DNA of 15,133 nt from CAMBDR01 sp046597185 (GTDB taxonomy: Bacteria > Pseudomonadota > Gammaproteobacteria > Burkholderiales > Burkholderiaceae_D). Below the pieces are notes generated by a model. That model had not been told where the DNA came from and searched no databases. It worked only from the letters and a program-made list of their open reading frames with translations. The DNA lies in NCBI GenBank assembly GCA_046597185.1, contig JBKJLF010000563.1:1-15133 (forward strand), in the 5' to 3' direction. This document shows positions 15,028-15,133 of the stretch, in pieces (the stretch's first letter is position 1; each line of letters opens with the position of its first letter). The position numbers and the translations under genes are program-made.

Positions 15028-15133
15028 ATGAATAAGATTGCAAATCAGCAAAAATTTTCCCGCGCGGCTATTTTTAAAGCCACGCTCGGCGCAATCGCCG
15101 CCCTCGCCACCCTCGCCTCCAGCATCAATAACG
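15028..15133 (+). CDS. N-terminus of an exported or membrane-anchored protein (partial)
   Basis: The first 35 codons before the window ends: MNKIANQQKFSRAAIFKATL followed by GAIAALATLASSINN. A basic start followed by a hydrophobic Ala/Leu-rich segment is a Sec signal peptide or an N-terminal anchor. AGGAA (15016-15020) is seven bases upstream and supports this ATG over the in-frame ATG at 15010. It begins 50 bp after the lipase stop with no terminator between, so the two are likely co-transcribed. In many Gram-negative lipase operons the second gene encodes a lipase foldase (Lif), but those accompany family I.1/I.2 lipases, and the visible residues cannot decide. A second lipase or an unrelated secreted protein is equally possible. 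Confidence 0.7.
   Translation, partial: MNKIANQQKFSRAAIFKATLGAIAALATLASSINN

Overview
The window looks like chromosomal DNA from a Gram-negative proteobacterium. Evidence is a lipoprotein lipobox, the tail of a TonB-dependent outer-membrane receptor, a class III-signal type IV pilin, Sec signal peptides and sigma70-like promoters. A betaproteobacterium with a secretory, polymer-degrading lifestyle is my best guess; this is inference from the gene types, and I cannot fix a genus.

Layout. (1) Positions 1-1543 form an accessory segment: the first 29 codons of a lipoprotein on the minus strand, an orphan YgiT/MqsA-type zinc-finger antitoxin-like gene, a hairpin-rich intergenic repeat, an unrecognised two-gene cassette with overlapping stop and start, and an orphan YefM-type antitoxin with no YoeB after it. 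(2) Positions 1701-5516 hold an orphan GAF-sensor histidine kinase (minus), a divergent 12-TM MFS transporter whose leader carries a 12-bp tandem repeat, and a lone MshA-like pilin. (3) Positions 5766-7544 hold a small 59-aa ORF that overlaps, tail to tail, a two-domain VOC protein, followed by two gene relics: the 3' third of a TonB-dependent receptor (minus) joined to the last 46 codons of a GH16 glucanase (plus). (4) Positions 7535-12967 encode a very large hybrid regulator: Ser/Thr kinase, AAA ATPase, helical repeats, GAF and histidine kinase (1810 aa). (5) A 645-bp AT-rich divergent intergenic region carries a promoter-plus-palindrome arrangement ahead of a secreted zinc-containing family I.5-type lipase (13613-14977) and the start of a second exported protein (15028 onward, cut by the window edge).

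How the genes may work together. No response regulator accompanies either histidine kinase, so both are orphan sensors whose partners lie elsewhere. The lipase and the following exported protein look like one operon, probably controlled by a repressor binding the 18-bp near-palindrome just downstream of a good -35/-10 pair. The receptor and glucanase relics meet within about 15 bp in the orientation expected if one internal deletion removed the 5' ends and shared promoter of a divergent receptor/glucanase pair. That is the most striking genomic event I see here. I found no RNA genes, CRISPR array or intact mobile element.
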